Source: Lachnospiraceae bacterium (GTDB lineage: Bacteria; Bacillota; Clostridia; Lachnospirales; Lachnospiraceae). From it: a DNA stretch of 64,000 nt. Below, piece after piece: positions 52,863 through 63,737 of this stretch (its first letter is position 1; the number at the start of each line of letters is the position of its first letter). The stretch lies in NCBI GenBank assembly GCA_017938145.1, contig JAGBCB010000010.1, positions 100,063-164,062 on the forward strand, written 5' to 3'. Made by a program: the position numbers and the translations under genes. Under the pieces are notes generated by a model. That model saw only the letters and a list, made by a program, of their open reading frames with translations. It made no database searches and was not told the DNA's origin.

Positions 52863-54797
52863 ATGAATGTTAAAGTTGCAAAAACCGCCGGCTTCTGCTT
52901 TGGTGTAAAGCGTGCGGTGGAACTTGTAGAACAGCAGGCTGCTCTCGGAAAAAAGGTCTATACATACGGACCAATCATCCATAACGAAGAGGTTACGGAA
53001 GAACTGGCAAAGAAGGGTGTACAGATTGTATCCGATAAAGAAGAATGGAATGGGGCAGAAAAAGGAACGCTCATTATCAGATCCCACGGTGTATCAAAAA
53101 AAGAATTTGAGGAAATGCAGGCAAGCGGTCATGAGGTTTTAGATGCCACCTGTCCTTTTGTTAAGAAAATCCACCGTATTGTGGAGGAGCAGAGCAATAA
53201 CGGAAGACAAATTATTGTCATCGGAACAGAGTCCCATCCTGAGGTGCAGGGTATCATCGGATGGTGCAATGGTCCTGTTTTAGTGGTAGAAAATGCTGTT
53301 GATGCAGAAAAATTGGAGGAAAATCCCGGTAAAAAGGTCTGCGTAGTGGCACAAACGACATTTAATAGCAAGAAATTTCAAGATTTAGTTGAAATTATTG
53401 AAAAAAAGAGGTATGATATACTTGTTTTAAGTACGATATGCAGTGCCACAGAAGAACGACAGAAAGAAACAAGCCTCTTAGCGCAGGAATCAGAGGCTAT
53501 GATCGTTATCGGCGGTCTGCATAGTTCGAATACACGTAAGTTGTATGAGATATCAAAACAGCAATGTGTAAATACTTACTTCATACAGAAACTCAGTGAC
53601 CTTGACTTAAGACTTTTTAAGTCATTCCGTAGTGTAGGTATTACAGCAGGGGCATCAACCCCAAACAATATTATCGAGGAGGTTCATACCAGCATGTCAG
53701 ATTTAAGTTTCGAACAATTATTGGAGGAGTCTTTTAAGACAATACACAACGGAGAGGTAGTTGAAGGTACTGTTATTCGTGTTAAAGAAGATGAAATTGT
53801 CTTAAACATCGGTTATAAGGCTGACGGTATCATTACCAGAAGCGAATATACAAACACTCCAAACGTTGACTTAACAGAAATTGTTAAGGAAGGCGACAAG
53901 ATGCAGGCAAAGGTTCTTAAGGTAAATGACGGTGAAGGTCAGGTGTTATTAACCTACAAGAGACTTGCTGCAGAAAAGGGAAGCAAGAGATTAGAAGAAG
54001 CTTTCAACAACAAGGAAGTATTAACAGCTACAGTTTCCGCAGTTTTAGACGGTGGCTTAAGCGTAGTAGTAGACGAAACAAGAGTATTTATTCCTGCAAG
54101 CCTTGTTTCCGATTCCTACGAAAAGGATTTATCCAAGTATAAGGATCAGGAAATTGAGTTCGTAATCAGCGAGTTCAATCCAAAGAGAAGAAGAATCATC
54201 GGTGACCGCAAGCAGCTCTTAGTTGCTAAGAAGGCAGAGCTTCAGAAGGAGCTTTTCGCTAAGATTCAGGTTGGCGATGTTGTAGAAGGTACTGTTAAGA
54301 ACGTTACCGATTTCGGTGTATTCATCGACCTTGGCGGCGTAGACGGTCTCCTTCATATTTCCGAAATGTCCTGGGGCCGTGTTGAGAATCCTAAGAAGGT
54401 ATTCAAGGCAGGCGATGCAGTTCGTGCATTCATTAAGGACATCGCAGGTGAAAAGGTTGCTTTAAGCCTTAAGTTTGCAGACCAGAATCCATGGGCAAAT
54501 GCAGAAGAAGACTTCGCAGTTGGCAACGTTGTTACCGGTAAGGTTGCACGTATGACTGACTTTGGTGCTTTCGTTGAGTTAGTACCTGGCGTTGACGCTT
54601 TATTACATGTTTCCCAGATTTCCAGAAATCATGTTGAAAAGCCTGCAGATGTATTAAAGATTGGTCAGGAAGTTACTGCAAAGATTGTTGACTTCAACAT
54701 CGCAGACAAGAAGATCAGCTTAAGCATCAAGGCATTAGAGGCTCCTGTTCAGGAAGAAGCTCCTGCAGAAGAGGCACCTGTTGAAGACGCTGAATAA
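52863..54797 (+). CDS. ispH: Fusion of IspH (HMBPP reductase) and ribosomal protein S1
   Basis: 644 aa. Residues 1-~277 are IspH, the 4Fe-4S enzyme of the last MEP-pathway step to isoprenoid precursors, with the three cluster Cys in GFCFGVKRA, TCPFVKKI and ICSATEERQ. Residues ~278-644 carry four S1 RNA-binding domains (third: GTVKNVTDFGVFIDLGGVDG) and an acidic tail. This fusion is known in clostridia. An internal GAGGAGG (53676-53682) and ATG 53694 at the junction could give free S1. Upstream, GGAG within cmk sets ATG 52863. Confidence 0.95.
   Translation: MNVKVAKTAGFCFGVKRAVELVEQQAALGKKVYTYGPIIHNEEVTEELAKKGVQIVSDKEEWNGAEKGTLIIRSHGVSKKEFEEMQASGHEVLDATCPFVKKIHRIVEEQSNNGRQIIVIGTESHPEVQGIIGWCNGPVLVVENAVDAEKLEENPGKKVCVVAQTTFNSKKFQDLVEIIEKKRYDILVLSTICSATEERQKETSLLAQESEAMIVIGGLHSSNTRKLYEISKQQCVNTYFIQKLSDLDLRLFKSFRSVGITAGASTPNNIIEEVHTSMSDLSFEQLLEESFKTIHNGEVVEGTVIRVKEDEIVLNIGYKADGIITRSEYTNTPNVDLTEIVKEGDKMQAKVLKVNDGEGQVLLTYKRLAAEKGSKRLEEAFNNKEVLTATVSAVLDGGLSVVVDETRVFIPASLVSDSYEKDLSKYKDQEIEFVISEFNPKRRRIIGDRKQLLVAKKAELQKELFAKIQVGDVVEGTVKNVTDFGVFIDLGGVDGLLHISEMSWGRVENPKKVFKAGDAVRAFIKDIAGEKVALSLKFADQNPWANAEEDFAVGNVVTGKVARMTDFGAFVELVPGVDALLHVSQISRNHVEKPADVLKIGQEVTAKIVDFNIADKKISLSIKALEAPVQEEAPAEEAPVEDAE
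53676..53696 (+). promoter_or_regulatory. Possible internal translation start for the S1 half
   Basis: GAGGAGG (53676-53682) lies 11 bases before an in-frame ATG (53694-53696, codon 278), and the peptide from there, MSDLSFEQLLEES, looks like a native S1 N-terminus. The spacing is slightly long. Whether separate S1 is made is inference. Confidence 0.4.
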
Positions 54798-54814
54798 TTT
54801 TAGGTAAATCATAG

Positions 54815-54846
54815 AAAGGGGCTGTTGGTCGCAACAGTCCCTTTTT
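54815..54846 (+). terminator. Rho-independent terminator after ispH-rpsA
   Basis: The stem 54815-54827 pairs with 54832-54844 (AAAGGGGCTGTTG / CAACAGTCCCTTT, one G-T pair), with loop GTCG and a T5 tail. Confidence 0.92.
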
Positions 54847-54892
54847 CAAAAAATGCATAGGGGAAAACGTAAAATACAAAGGAGTGTTATTT

Positions 54893-55666
54893 ATGGGTGA
54901 TTATGAAGTTTTTAAAAAACAGATTTTTACTTTGACCCAGATTGATTTAAATGCTTATAAAGAAAAGCAGATGAGAAGAAGAATTGATTCTCTTATCACA
55001 AAGCATGGCATTAAAACCTATTCCGATTATGTGGCTGCCATTAAAGCAGACAAAGATAAGTTTGAGGAATTCGTTAACTATTTAACCATTAATGTTTCCG
55101 AGTTTTACAGAAATCCGGAGCAGTGGAAAGTGCTGGAAAACGACATTTTGCCAACACTTATGGCTAAATCTCCAAGATTAAAAATCTGGAGCGCAGCATG
55201 TTCCACCGGTGATGAACCTTATTCTCTCGTGATGATGCTTTCCAGACATATGCCGCTTTCCAATATCAAGATTATTGCTACCGATATTGACAAGCAGGTG
55301 CTTGCCAAGGCAAAAGACGGTTTATATAACGTAAAGAGTTTAAAGACCCTGCCGGACGATTTAATGAAGAAATATATTACTCAGGTAAATGAGTATACAT
55401 ATAAAGTTTCCGATGATGTAAAGAAATGTGTAGAATTTAAGCAGCATAATCTGTTAAAGGACCCGTACCCGACCGATTGTGATCTGATTGTTTGCAGAAA
55501 CGTATTAATTTACTTTACGGAGGAAGCAAAGACCGATATATATAAGAAGTTTAATGCATCCTTAAAGAAAGACGGAGTACTGTTTGTAGGCTCTACCGAG
55601 CAGATTATCCAGGCCAACACTTTAGGCTATGCTACAGCAAAATCTTTCTTCTACAGAAAAGTTTGA
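54893..55666 (+). CDS. cheR: Chemotaxis protein methyltransferase CheR
   Basis: Methylates glutamates on chemoreceptors for adaptation, using SAM. 257 aa. There is an N-terminal all-helical CheR domain (LTQIDLNAYKEKQMRRRI), then SAM motifs (SAACSTGDEPYSLVMML, ATDIDKQVLAKAK, CRNVLIYF). ATG 54893 follows AAAGGAG; the GTG at 54884 overlaps that site. It is a lone cheR between a terminator and the plsX promoter, far from cheV. Confidence 0.96.
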   Translation: MGDYEVFKKQIFTLTQIDLNAYKEKQMRRRIDSLITKHGIKTYSDYVAAIKADKDKFEEFVNYLTINVSEFYRNPEQWKVLENDILPTLMAKSPRLKIWSAACSTGDEPYSLVMMLSRHMPLSNIKIIATDIDKQVLAKAKDGLYNVKSLKTLPDDLMKKYITQVNEYTYKVSDDVKKCVEFKQHNLLKDPYPTDCDLIVCRNVLIYFTEEAKTDIYKKFNASLKKDGVLFVGSTEQIIQANTLGYATAKSFFYRKV

Positions 55667-55673
55667 TTTCTAG

Positions 55674-55702
55674 TTGATTTTTAAATTAATATCTAGTATA
55701 TT
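55674..55702 (+). promoter_or_regulatory. Sigma-A promoter of plsX-acpP
   Basis: TTGATT (55674-55679), a 17-base spacer and TATATT (55697-55702), 31 bases before plsX. No FapR-type operator is visible. Confidence 0.6.
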
Positions 55703-55732
55703 GTGATATAGAAACTGACAGGAGGGTTTTAA

Positions 55733-56746
55733 GTGAGCGAATTAGTTAAAGTTGCAGTTGATGCAATGGGTGGCGATAATGCCCCGTCTGAGATAGTGAA
55801 AGGTGCCGTCCTGGCAGTGCAGGAAGATTCCCGCATTAAGGTTTTTCTTGTAGGACAAGAGGATGTTCTTAAAAAAGAACTTGCTACATATCCTGACCTG
55901 GGAGACCGTCTGGAAGTTGTAAATGCCAGTGAAGTAATTACAAATGATGAAGCACCGGTTATGGCAGTTCGCCGTAAAAAGGATTCTTCCATTGTGGTTG
56001 CCATGACACTTGTAAAAAAAGGTACAGCAGATGCTTTTGTATCTGCAGGCAGTACAGGTGCCGTATTGGTAGGAGCGCAGTTGGTAGTAGGCAGAATTAA
56101 AGGTGTGGAGCGTTCTCCGTTAGCACCGTTAATTCCAACCACAAAGGGAACGTCGCTGTTAATTGACTGTGGCGCCAACGTGGATGCCAGACCATCCCAC
56201 TTGCTTCAGTTTGCTAAAATGGGTTCCATTTATATGGAACACATTGAAGGAATTAAAAATCCAAGGGTTGCCATCGTAAATATCGGTACTGAGGAAGAAA
56301 AGGGCAATATGCTGGTAAAGGAAACTTTCCCGTTACTTAAAAATTGTAACGATATTAACTTTATCGGCAGTATTGAAGCCAGAGAAATCCCATACGGTTA
56401 TGCAGATGTCATTGTTTGCGAAGCATTCGTAGGTAATGTTATCTTAAAGCTGTACGAAGGCGTTTCCGGTGCCTTAATGGGTGAAATTAAGAAGGGTATG
56501 ATGTCAAACTTACGCAGTAAGATTGGTGCGGTTCTTCTTAAACCTGCTTTAAAGAAAACCCTGAAAAAACTTGACACCTCCGACCATGGTGGTGCACCGA
56601 TGCTTGGTCTTAACGGCCTTGTGGTAAAGAGCCACGGAAATTCTACCTGTAAAGAAATTAAAAATTCAATTTTACAGTGTATTGCTTTTAAAGAGCAGAA
56701 TATTGGTGATAAAATCCAAGAAAATATCAGAAGAGAAGAAGAGTAG
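55733..56746 (+). CDS. plsX: Phosphate acyltransferase PlsX
   Basis: Converts acyl-ACP to acyl-phosphate for phospholipid synthesis. 337 aa with VAVDAMGGDNAPSEIVKGA, SAGSTGAVLVGA, DCGANVDARPSHLLQFA and GNVILKLYEG. The start is GTG 55733, preceded by AGGAGGG. acpP, whose product carries its substrate, follows 12 bases later. Confidence 0.97.
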   Translation: MSELVKVAVDAMGGDNAPSEIVKGAVLAVQEDSRIKVFLVGQEDVLKKELATYPDLGDRLEVVNASEVITNDEAPVMAVRRKKDSSIVVAMTLVKKGTADAFVSAGSTGAVLVGAQLVVGRIKGVERSPLAPLIPTTKGTSLLIDCGANVDARPSHLLQFAKMGSIYMEHIEGIKNPRVAIVNIGTEEEKGNMLVKETFPLLKNCNDINFIGSIEAREIPYGYADVIVCEAFVGNVILKLYEGVSGALMGEIKKGMMSNLRSKIGAVLLKPALKKTLKKLDTSDHGGAPMLGLNGLVVKSHGNSTCKEIKNSILQCIAFKEQNIGDKIQENIRREEE

Positions 56747-56758
56747 GAGGATTATAAC

Positions 56759-56989
56759 ATGGAATTTGAAAAAATTCAGAAGATTATCAGCGAAGTATTG
56801 GGTGTAGATGAGGATACTGTTACAATGGAAACCACATTTGTGGATGACCTTGGTGCAGATTCCCTGGATGTTTTCCAGATTATCATGGCTCTGGAAGAAG
56901 AATTCGACATCGAAATTGCAAACGAAGAAGCTGAAAAAATCGTTACTGTAAGTGATGCTGTAGAACAGATTAAAAACGCTTTGAACTAA
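56759..56989 (+). CDS. acpP: Acyl carrier protein
   Basis: 76-aa acidic four-helix carrier. The phosphopantetheine Ser is in the canonical [17 protein letters not shown] precedes the ATG. It lies between plsX and rnc, as in Bacillus, but fabD and fabG, which separate plsX and acp there, are absent. Confidence 0.97.
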   Translation: MEFEKIQKIISEVLGVDEDTVTMETTFVDDLGADSLDVFQIIMALEEEFDIEIANEEAEKIVTVSDAVEQIKNALN

Positions 56990-57004
56990 ACAACGGGCAC
57001 GTAA

Positions 57005-57036
57005 GGGCTGTTGAGTTATCAACAGCCCGCATTTTG
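57005..57036 (+). terminator. Rho-independent terminator after acpP
   Basis: A perfect 10-bp stem, GGGCTGTTGA (57005-57014) with TCAACAGCCC (57019-57028), and a GTTA loop are followed by GCATTTTGTTT. It would uncouple abundant acpP mRNA from rnc-smc-ftsY. Confidence 0.85.
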
Positions 57037-57062
57037 TTTCATGCCTACAGAAAGGAGCAGTT

Positions 57063-57767
57063 ATGAACCGTAAAAGGTTGAATGAATTTCAACAAAATAT
57101 TGGATATCAGTTCAAACAGGAAGCATTGCTTCGTCAGGCCCTTACCCACAGCTCCTATGCCCATGAGAAGAACCTGAAAGAATTGATGGACAATGAACGT
57201 CTGGAGTTTCTGGGAGATGCTGTTTTAGAAGTTGTCTCCAGTGAATTCCTGTTTAAAAATCACCCGGAAATGAATGAAGGTCAAATGACTAAGCTTCGTG
57301 CAAGTCTGGTATGTGAACAGTCTTTGGCGACCTGTGCCAGAGAACTTGAACTGGGAAAATTCCTGTTACTTGGCAATGGTGAAGATTTAACCGGAGGAAG
57401 AGAGCGTGACTCTATTTTATCCGACGCTTGGGAAGCACTGATTGGTGCAATGTATCTGGATGGTGGTTTTACTAGTGCAAAAGAGTTTATTTTAAAATAT
57501 GTCCTTACGGATATTGAGCATAAGAAACTCTTTTATGATAGTAAGACTATGTTACAAGAGCTCATCCAGAACAAATATAAGCAGAGTCTGCATTATGTTC
57601 TGTTATCGGAGGAAGGTCCGGACCATAATAAGATATTTACGGTACAGGCCTATATGGATGATACGCCTCTGTTAACAGGAAAAGGCAGAACCAAAAAAGC
57701 TGCGGAACAGAACGCAGCTTATCAGTCCCTGCTCAAATTTGAACAGGACAACAAAGTTTCAGAATAG
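57063..57767 (+). CDS. rnc: Ribonuclease III
   Basis: Double-strand-specific endoribonuclease for rRNA and mRNA processing. 234 aa: catalytic signature [15 protein letters not shown], second acidic site [15 protein letters not shown], and a C-terminal dsRNA-binding domain ([36 protein letters not shown]). GAAAGGAGC precedes the ATG. Confidence 0.97.
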   Translation: MNRKRLNEFQQNIGYQFKQEALLRQALTHSSYAHEKNLKELMDNERLEFLGDAVLEVVSSEFLFKNHPEMNEGQMTKLRASLVCEQSLATCARELELGKFLLLGNGEDLTGGRERDSILSDAWEALIGAMYLDGGFTSAKEFILKYVLTDIEHKKLFYDSKTMLQELIQNKYKQSLHYVLLSEEGPDHNKIFTVQAYMDDTPLLTGKGRTKKAAEQNAAYQSLLKFEQDNKVSE

Positions 57768-57779
57768 AGAGGGTAATAA

Positions 57780-60700
57780 ATGTATTTAAAAAGTATTGAA
57801 GTACATGGATTTAAGTCCTTTGCCAATAAAATAGTGTTTAAATTCCATGATGGCATTACTGCCATTGTTGGTCCAAACGGTAGTGGTAAAAGTAATGTTG
57901 CAGACGCAGTGCGCTGGGTTTTAGGTGAACAGAGCGCAAAACAGCTGCGAGGCAGTAAAATGGAGGATGTTATTTTCTCCGGTACCCAGCTCCGTAAGCC
58001 GATGGGCTATGCTTATGTTGCTATTACCTTAGATAATTCCGACCATATGCTTCCAATCGATTATGAGGAAGTAACAATTGCACGTCGTGTGTACCGTTCC
58101 GGAGAAAGTGAATATTTAATTAACGGAAATACCTGCCGTCTCCGTGATGTCCATGAACTGTTTCTGGATACCGGTATCGGTAAGGAGGGCTATTCCATTA
58201 TCGGTCAGGGCCAGGTAGAAAAGATTTTAAGCGGTAAGCCAGAAGAACGCCGTGAATTGTTTGACGAGGCTGCCGGTATTGTAAAATATAAAAAGCGGAA
58301 AGCTGCAGCAGAAAAGGAACTGGCGGAAGAACAGTTAAACCTGTCCCGTATTACGGATATTTTGTTGGAAATCGAAAAGCAGGTAGGTCCACTTGCTAAG
58401 CAGTCTGAGGTGGCTAAGGAATATCTGCGTTTAAAGGATGCTTTAAAGAATTTGGAAATCAACTTATTCCTGCTGGAATATGAGCGAAGCGAAAAGAATA
58501 AGGCTGAAATCGATTCCAAGGCAAAAATCGTCAGCGATGAACTGGAAGACAGCAGCAAAGCTTACGATAACACCAAGCTGGAATATGAGCGTTTAGAGGC
58601 AGAATTAGAGCAGTATACCGTTGATATTGATACAAGAAAAGAGCAGAAAACCCGTTTTCTTATGATGATTCAGGAAAAAGAGGGCGAAATCAAGCTGATG
58701 CAGGAAAAGATTTCCTCTATGCTTCTTTCTGACAGTCATTTTAAACAGCGTCAGGAAGCGCTGGATGCTGACCGTGCTGAGCGTAAGAAGGAACTTTCCA
58801 AGTATGACAAGGAATTAAAGAGTGTTTCTTCTTCCTTAGAGGAACTGACGGAACAGCACAATGATTCCACGGAAGAGCTGCAGGAAATCCGCCGTCGTCT
58901 GGTAGATTATACAAAAACCATTGAAAAATGCAACCAGCAGATTTTAGACTGCATGGATCAGAATGCAGAAATCAAGGCGCAGTTACAGCATTTTGTTACT
59001 TTGGAAGAGCAGAATGCCTTAAAGAAAGCAGAGCTTACCCAGAAGGTGCTTCTTCATAAATCTGAAGAAGCAGGCTATGCAGAAGAAGTAGATAAGTGTA
59101 AAAAAGCACATAAAGAAATTACGGATCAGATTCAGGCTATCCGTGATAAAATCGAAGAATTAGAGCAGGCGGGAGCCGAGTGGAAGCAGAAGGCTGCGGA
59201 TACTTTGGCTGCTATGGAGCAGACAGAACGGACCCGCATCCAGGAGGCCTCCAAGCTGGAATCTCTCCGCAACTTGACAGAGCGCTATGATGGTTACGGA
59301 AATGCCATTAAAAAGGTCATGGAGCGCAAGAACGATACACCGGGAGTAATCGGCGTTGTTGCAGATATTATAAAGGTGGATTCTAAATATGAAACTGCTA
59401 TGGAAACTGCCCTTGGCGGAAGCATCCAGAATATTGTTACCAAGGATGAAGCAACTGCCAAGAAAATGGTAAATTACCTGAAGGAAAACAAACTCGGCCG
59501 TGCAACCTTCCTGCCGTTAACCAGCATTACATCCAAAGCACTGGGACAGAGCCAGGATGCGGCAGCAAAGGAGCAGGGTGTTATCGGTTATGCCAATACT
59601 TTGGTTAAAGTAGAGAAAGAGTATGAAGAACTGGTAAAATACCTGGTGGGCAGAATTCTGGTAGTCAATACCATGGATAATGCACTTGCTTTAGCTAAAA
59701 AGTATAATTATACCCTTCGTATTGTCACATTAGAGGGTGAACAGTTAAATCCGGGTGGTTCCATCTCCGGTGGCGCTTATAAGAACAACAGTAATCTTCT
59801 TGGTCGCCGCAGGGAAATGGAAGATTTGGAAAAGAAAATTGAAGATTGCAAAAAGAAAGTTGCAGAACTTGAAAAGGAACGGGATTCTACTCGTGTAGAA
59901 CGCGAGCAAATCGCAAAAGAACTGGTAGAAGAACGGGAAGGTTTGCAGGTACTTTACTTAGAGCAGAATACTACCCGCATGAATCTTTCCGCAGCAGAAG
60001 AACAGCTTGCCAAGTTAAAAGAAAACTATAAGCTGATTGAGCAGGAAGTAAACAATCTTGAAATGAAAAACCGTGACAACATGTCCGGTGCAAAGGAACT
60101 TCGTGACCGGATCAGTAAAAATGAAGCGGCGATGGAAGATGCAAAGAAGAAGACAGAGGTTTGCAACCTTTCCATGGAGCGTAACCGTGCCATTGAAGAA
60201 AAGCTTTCTGAAGAAAACGCTGCACTTGCATTGGAATGTGCCGGTTTGGAAAAGAATCTTCAGTTTATAAATGAAAACAGAAACCGTATTCTTGCAGAAA
60301 TCGAACGTCTCGACAGGGAACAGAAGATTTTAAAGGATGAAAACAGTTCTACTAAGGAACGTATTACAGAGCAGGAACAGGGGATTGAAACTGCAAAGCA
60401 GAATATGGCTGCCTGGTCCGAAAGTGTTGCAGATTTAGAAAAGAATCTGGAAGAACTGGAAGCAAAGAAAGAGGAACTTTCCAAAGAGAATAAGAATTTC
60501 TTCTCGAAGCGTGAAGAATTGTCCAAGCATATTTCCGATTTGGATAAGGATTCCTTCCGTTTAAATGCCCAGTTGGAAAAGCTGCAGGATATGATGAACA
60601 GCCAGGCTAACTATATGTGGGAAGAATACGAAATTACCGTGGAATCCGCAAAGAAGTTCAGAGATGAATCCCTGCCTGCTTACAGCGGTATCCGTAAGGA

Positions 60701-61343
60701 AATCGGTGAAATTAAGTCCTCTATTAAGGCACTGGGTGATGTTAACGTAAATGCAATCGAAGACTACAAGAATCTTTCCGAACGTTATGAATTGTACAAT
60801 AATCAGAGAAACGACCTCATGGAGGCAGAAGCTGCTTTAATGAAGATTATCGAGCAGTTAGACGGTGAAATGAGAAAGCAGTTTGAAGAAAAATTTGCTG
60901 CAATCAAAGAACAGTTTGACATTGTATTCCGCGAATTGTTCGGTGGTGGTCAGGGTACGTTAGAGTTAATGGAAGACGAAGATGTTCTTACCGCAGGAAT
61001 CCGGATTATCGCACAGCCGCCGGGAAAGAAGCTGCAGAATATGATGCAGTTATCCGGTGGTGAAAAAGCGTTAACGGCCATTGCATTACTGTTTGCCATC
61101 CAGAACTTAAAACCGTCTCCGTTTGCCCTTCTTGACGAAATTGAAGCGGCACTGGATGATTCCAATGTCGGCAGATATGCCAAGTATTTGCATAAGCTGA
61201 CCAAGAATACCCAGTTTATTGTAATTACCCACCGACGCGGTACTATGGCCGCTGCAGATATTCTGTACGGTATTACCATGCAGGAAAAGGGTGTATCCAC
61301 ACTGGTTTCCGTAAATCTGATAGAAGACGAGTTAGAAAAATAA
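57780..61343 (+). CDS. smc: Chromosome segregation ATPase SMC
   Basis: Condensin core protein, 1187 aa, the full family length. There is an N-terminal Walker A ([19 protein letters not shown]), a long coiled coil, and a hinge (~515-675) starting near [15 protein letters not shown] with the GGSISGG loop. A returning coil leads to the C-terminal ABC signature [16 protein letters not shown] and Walker [14 protein letters not shown]. It follows rnc by 12 bases and precedes ftsY by 23, the Bacillus order. scpA and scpB are elsewhere. Confidence 0.97.
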   Translation: MYLKSIEVHGFKSFANKIVFKFHDGITAIVGPNGSGKSNVADAVRWVLGEQSAKQLRGSKMEDVIFSGTQLRKPMGYAYVAITLDNSDHMLPIDYEEVTIARRVYRSGESEYLINGNTCRLRDVHELFLDTGIGKEGYSIIGQGQVEKILSGKPEERRELFDEAAGIVKYKKRKAAAEKELAEEQLNLSRITDILLEIEKQVGPLAKQSEVAKEYLRLKDALKNLEINLFLLEYERSEKNKAEIDSKAKIVSDELEDSSKAYDNTKLEYERLEAELEQYTVDIDTRKEQKTRFLMMIQEKEGEIKLMQEKISSMLLSDSHFKQRQEALDADRAERKKELSKYDKELKSVSSSLEELTEQHNDSTEELQEIRRRLVDYTKTIEKCNQQILDCMDQNAEIKAQLQHFVTLEEQNALKKAELTQKVLLHKSEEAGYAEEVDKCKKAHKEITDQIQAIRDKIEELEQAGAEWKQKAADTLAAMEQTERTRIQEASKLESLRNLTERYDGYGNAIKKVMERKNDTPGVIGVVADIIKVDSKYETAMETALGGSIQNIVTKDEATAKKMVNYLKENKLGRATFLPLTSITSKALGQSQDAAAKEQGVIGYANTLVKVEKEYEELVKYLVGRILVVNTMDNALALAKKYNYTLRIVTLEGEQLNPGGSISGGAYKNNSNLLGRRREMEDLEKKIEDCKKKVAELEKERDSTRVEREQIAKELVEEREGLQVLYLEQNTTRMNLSAAEEQLAKLKENYKLIEQEVNNLEMKNRDNMSGAKELRDRISKNEAAMEDAKKKTEVCNLSMERNRAIEEKLSEENAALALECAGLEKNLQFINENRNRILAEIERLDREQKILKDENSSTKERITEQEQGIETAKQNMAAWSESVADLEKNLEELEAKKEELSKENKNFFSKREELSKHISDLDKDSFRLNAQLEKLQDMMNSQANYMWEEYEITVESAKKFRDESLPAYSGIRKEIGEIKSSIKALGDVNVNAIEDYKNLSERYELYNNQRNDLMEAEAALMKIIEQLDGEMRKQFEEKFAAIKEQFDIVFRELFGGGQGTLELMEDEDVLTAGIRIIAQPPGKKLQNMMQLSGGEKALTAIALLFAIQNLKPSPFALLDEIEAALDDSNVGRYAKYLHKLTKNTQFIVITHRRGTMAAADILYGITMQEKGVSTLVSVNLIEDELEK

Positions 61344-61366
61344 ATTGATACGGGAGGTACGGAGTC

Positions 61367-62317
61367 ATGGGAGAAAAGAAAGGTTTTTTCAGAAGACTTT
61401 CCGAAGGTTTAAGTAAAACAAGAAACAGTATCGTATCCGGTATTGATTCTATCTTTAAAGGTTTTTCCGCCATTGATGATGATTTTTACGAAGAACTGGA
61501 AGAAATTCTGATTATGTCGGATGTGGGTATCAATGCCACTACAAAAATCATTGATAATTTAAAGGAAAAAGTAAAAGAAACAAAGACAAAGGAACCGTCC
61601 GAGTGCAGAAAGCTTCTGATGGACAGCATGAAGGAGCAGATGTCTGTGCCGGAGGATGCCTATGACTTTGAACATAAAAAATCCGTAGTTTTGCTTATCG
61701 GCGTGAACGGCGTAGGTAAAACAACCTCCATCGGAAAACTGGCAGGCCAGTTAAAAGCAAACGGCAAAAAGGTTTTGGTTGCTGCTGCGGATACCTTCCG
61801 TGCGGCGGCTATTGAGCAGCTGACCGAGTGGGCGAACCGTGCGGAAGTAGATATCATTGCCCAGAAGGAAGGTTCTGATCCTGCTGCGGTAGTGTTTGAT
61901 GCAGTTACAGCAGCTAAGGCAAGAAATGTGGATGTACTTCTTTGCGATACCGCAGGCCGTCTTCACAATAAAAAGAACCTGATGGAAGAATTAAAGAAAA
62001 TTGACCGTGTGATTGAACGGGAATATCCGGGTTGTCACAGGGAGACTATGGTAGTTTTAGACGGAACCACCGGTCAGAACGCCATGGTACAGGCAAAAGA
62101 ATTTAATGCGGCAGCGGCCATCGACGGCATTATATTAACGAAACTGGACGGTACAGCAAAAGGTGGTATTGCTCTTGCAATTCAGGCAGAGCTGGGCGTT
62201 CCGGTAAAGTATATCGGCGTAGGAGAACACATGGAAGACTTGCAGAAATTTGATCCGGATGCATTTGTAGATGCGCTATTTGACGGAATTGCTGCAGAGG
62301 AAGGGGACAGAGAATAA
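61367..62317 (+). CDS. ftsY: Signal recognition particle receptor FtsY
   Basis: SRP GTPase that docks ribosome-SRP complexes at the membrane. 316 aa with a short N-terminal part (no long acidic A domain), an N helical bundle, and a G domain: [15 protein letters not shown], the insert [37 protein letters not shown]. Start after CGGGAGG. Confidence 0.97.
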   Translation: MGEKKGFFRRLSEGLSKTRNSIVSGIDSIFKGFSAIDDDFYEELEEILIMSDVGINATTKIIDNLKEKVKETKTKEPSECRKLLMDSMKEQMSVPEDAYDFEHKKSVVLLIGVNGVGKTTSIGKLAGQLKANGKKVLVAAADTFRAAAIEQLTEWANRAEVDIIAQKEGSDPAAVVFDAVTAAKARNVDVLLCDTAGRLHNKKNLMEELKKIDRVIEREYPGCHRETMVVLDGTTGQNAMVQAKEFNAAAAIDGIILTKLDGTAKGGIALAIQAELGVPVKYIGVGEHMEDLQKFDPDAFVDALFDGIAAEEGDRE

Positions 62318-62318
62318 C

Positions 62319-63533
62319 ATGATGACATTAGAAAAATTTGAAGAAGCTTCGGAGGTAGTAAAAAAGGTCACGAATAAGACTAAGCTGGTTCACAGTGCCT
62401 ATCTTTCCGAAATGACCGGCAATAAGGTGTATTTAAAGCCGGAAAATATGCAGGTTACCGGTGCATATAAAATCCGTGGTGCATATTACAAGGTAAGTAC
62501 ACTTCCAAAAGAAGAAAGAGCAAAGGGGTTAATTACCGCATCCGCAGGTAATCATGCCCAGGGTGTTGCTTATGCGGCAAAGAAGTTTGGCTGCAGGGCC
62601 ATTATTGTAATGCCGACGACAACTCCTCTTATTAAGGTAAACCGCACTAAGAGCTACGGTGCAGAAGTTGTTTTATACGGTAATGTTTATGACGAAGCCT
62701 GTGCGTATGCCATGGATTTAGCCGAAAAAGAAGGCATGACCTTTATTCATCCGTTTGACGATGAAACCGTGGCTACCGGTCAGGGCTCCATTGCCATGGA
62801 AATCCTTCAGGATTTGCCAACGGTAGACATTATTCTGGTTCCTGTCGGTGGCGGCGGACTTCTTGCGGGCATCTCCACTTTGGCTAAATTGTTGAACCCA
62901 AAGATTCGTGTCATCGGCGTAGAACCAATGGGTGCAAACTGCATGCAGGAATCCCTGCGTAAGGGTGAAATTGTTACCCTGCCAAGCGTGGATACCATTG
63001 CAGACGGTACCGCAGTAAAAACGCCGGGTGAAAAGATTTTCCCTTATATCAAAGAAAATGTGGATGAAATTATTACCATCGATGACAGCGAGCTTGTTGT
63101 TTCTTTCCTCGATATGTTAGAGAACCACAAGATGGTAGTTGAAAACTCCGGATTGCTTACCGTTGCGGCATTAAAGCATTTGGATGCAGAGAACAAGAAG
63201 GTAGTTGCAGTGCTTTCCGGCGGTAATATGGACGTGATTACCGTGTCTTCCGTTGTACAGCATGGTCTTATCCAGAGAGGCAGAATTTTTACTCTGTCTG
63301 TTTTACTTCCTGATAAGCCGGGTGAACTTGTAAACGTAGCAAGCATCATTGCAGAAAACCAGGGTAATGTTATCCGTCTTGACCATAACCAGTTTGTAAG
63401 CATTAACCGTAACAGTGCGGTGGAACTTACCATTACCATGGAAGCATTCGGTCATGAGCATAAGGATAAGATTATCAAGGCGCTCAGAGCCCAGGGCTAT
63501 GACCCGAAGGTAACCCAGCCGAAGGGATTTTAG
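62319..63533 (+). CDS. ilvA: Threonine ammonia-lyase with ACT domain
   Basis: PLP enzyme deaminating threonine to 2-oxobutanoate. 404 aa: the Schiff-base Lys is in TGAYKIRGAYYK, a substrate loop SAGNHAQGVAYAA and PLP-phosphate loop VGGGGLLAG follow, and one C-terminal ACT domain (SVLLPDKPGELVNVASIIAE) closes it. The short form with one ACT fits the catabolic or Firmicute type (TdcB/IlvA). It starts 1 base after the ftsY stop; ATG 62322 is an equal alternative. Confidence 0.93.
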   Translation: MMTLEKFEEASEVVKKVTNKTKLVHSAYLSEMTGNKVYLKPENMQVTGAYKIRGAYYKVSTLPKEERAKGLITASAGNHAQGVAYAAKKFGCRAIIVMPTTTPLIKVNRTKSYGAEVVLYGNVYDEACAYAMDLAEKEGMTFIHPFDDETVATGQGSIAMEILQDLPTVDIILVPVGGGGLLAGISTLAKLLNPKIRVIGVEPMGANCMQESLRKGEIVTLPSVDTIADGTAVKTPGEKIFPYIKENVDEIITIDDSELVVSFLDMLENHKMVVENSGLLTVAALKHLDAENKKVVAVLSGGNMDVITVSSVVQHGLIQRGRIFTLSVLLPDKPGELVNVASIIAENQGNVIRLDHNQFVSINRNSAVELTITMEAFGHEHKDKIIKALRAQGYDPKVTQPKGF

Positions 63534-63558
63534 GATTATACATATTTCACAAAAAAAG

Positions 63559-63594
63559 CCTGTGTTTTTCTACATTGGAAAACACAGGTTTTTT
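63559..63594 (+). terminator. Rho-independent terminator after ilvA
   Basis: CCTGTGTTTT (63559-63568) pairs with AAAACACAGG (63579-63588), loop of 10, followed by T6; upstream A7 can extend the stem. It is nearly symmetric. Confidence 0.92.
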
Positions 63595-63707
63595 CTTTGG
63601 AATGCTTGTTTTTGCGATAGGATTTTGATAAACTAATGATATATCCCAAAACAAAAGACAACCGGGAATGACAGAACAAAAAATCGAACAAATTTTTGGC
63701 TTACCTA

Positions 63708-63736
63708 TTGACAAATAAAAAAACATGAGGTAATAT
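63708..63736 (+). promoter_or_regulatory. Sigma-A promoter of recA
   Basis: Consensus TTGACA (63708-63713), a 17-base spacer and TAATAT (63731-63736). Confidence 0.8.
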
Positions 63737-63737
63737 A

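Noticed and set aside
55663-55702. Possible FapR or FabT operator before plsX
   Set aside because: Only repeated TTGATTT words are present; no arrangement matches the known FapR or FabT palindromes.
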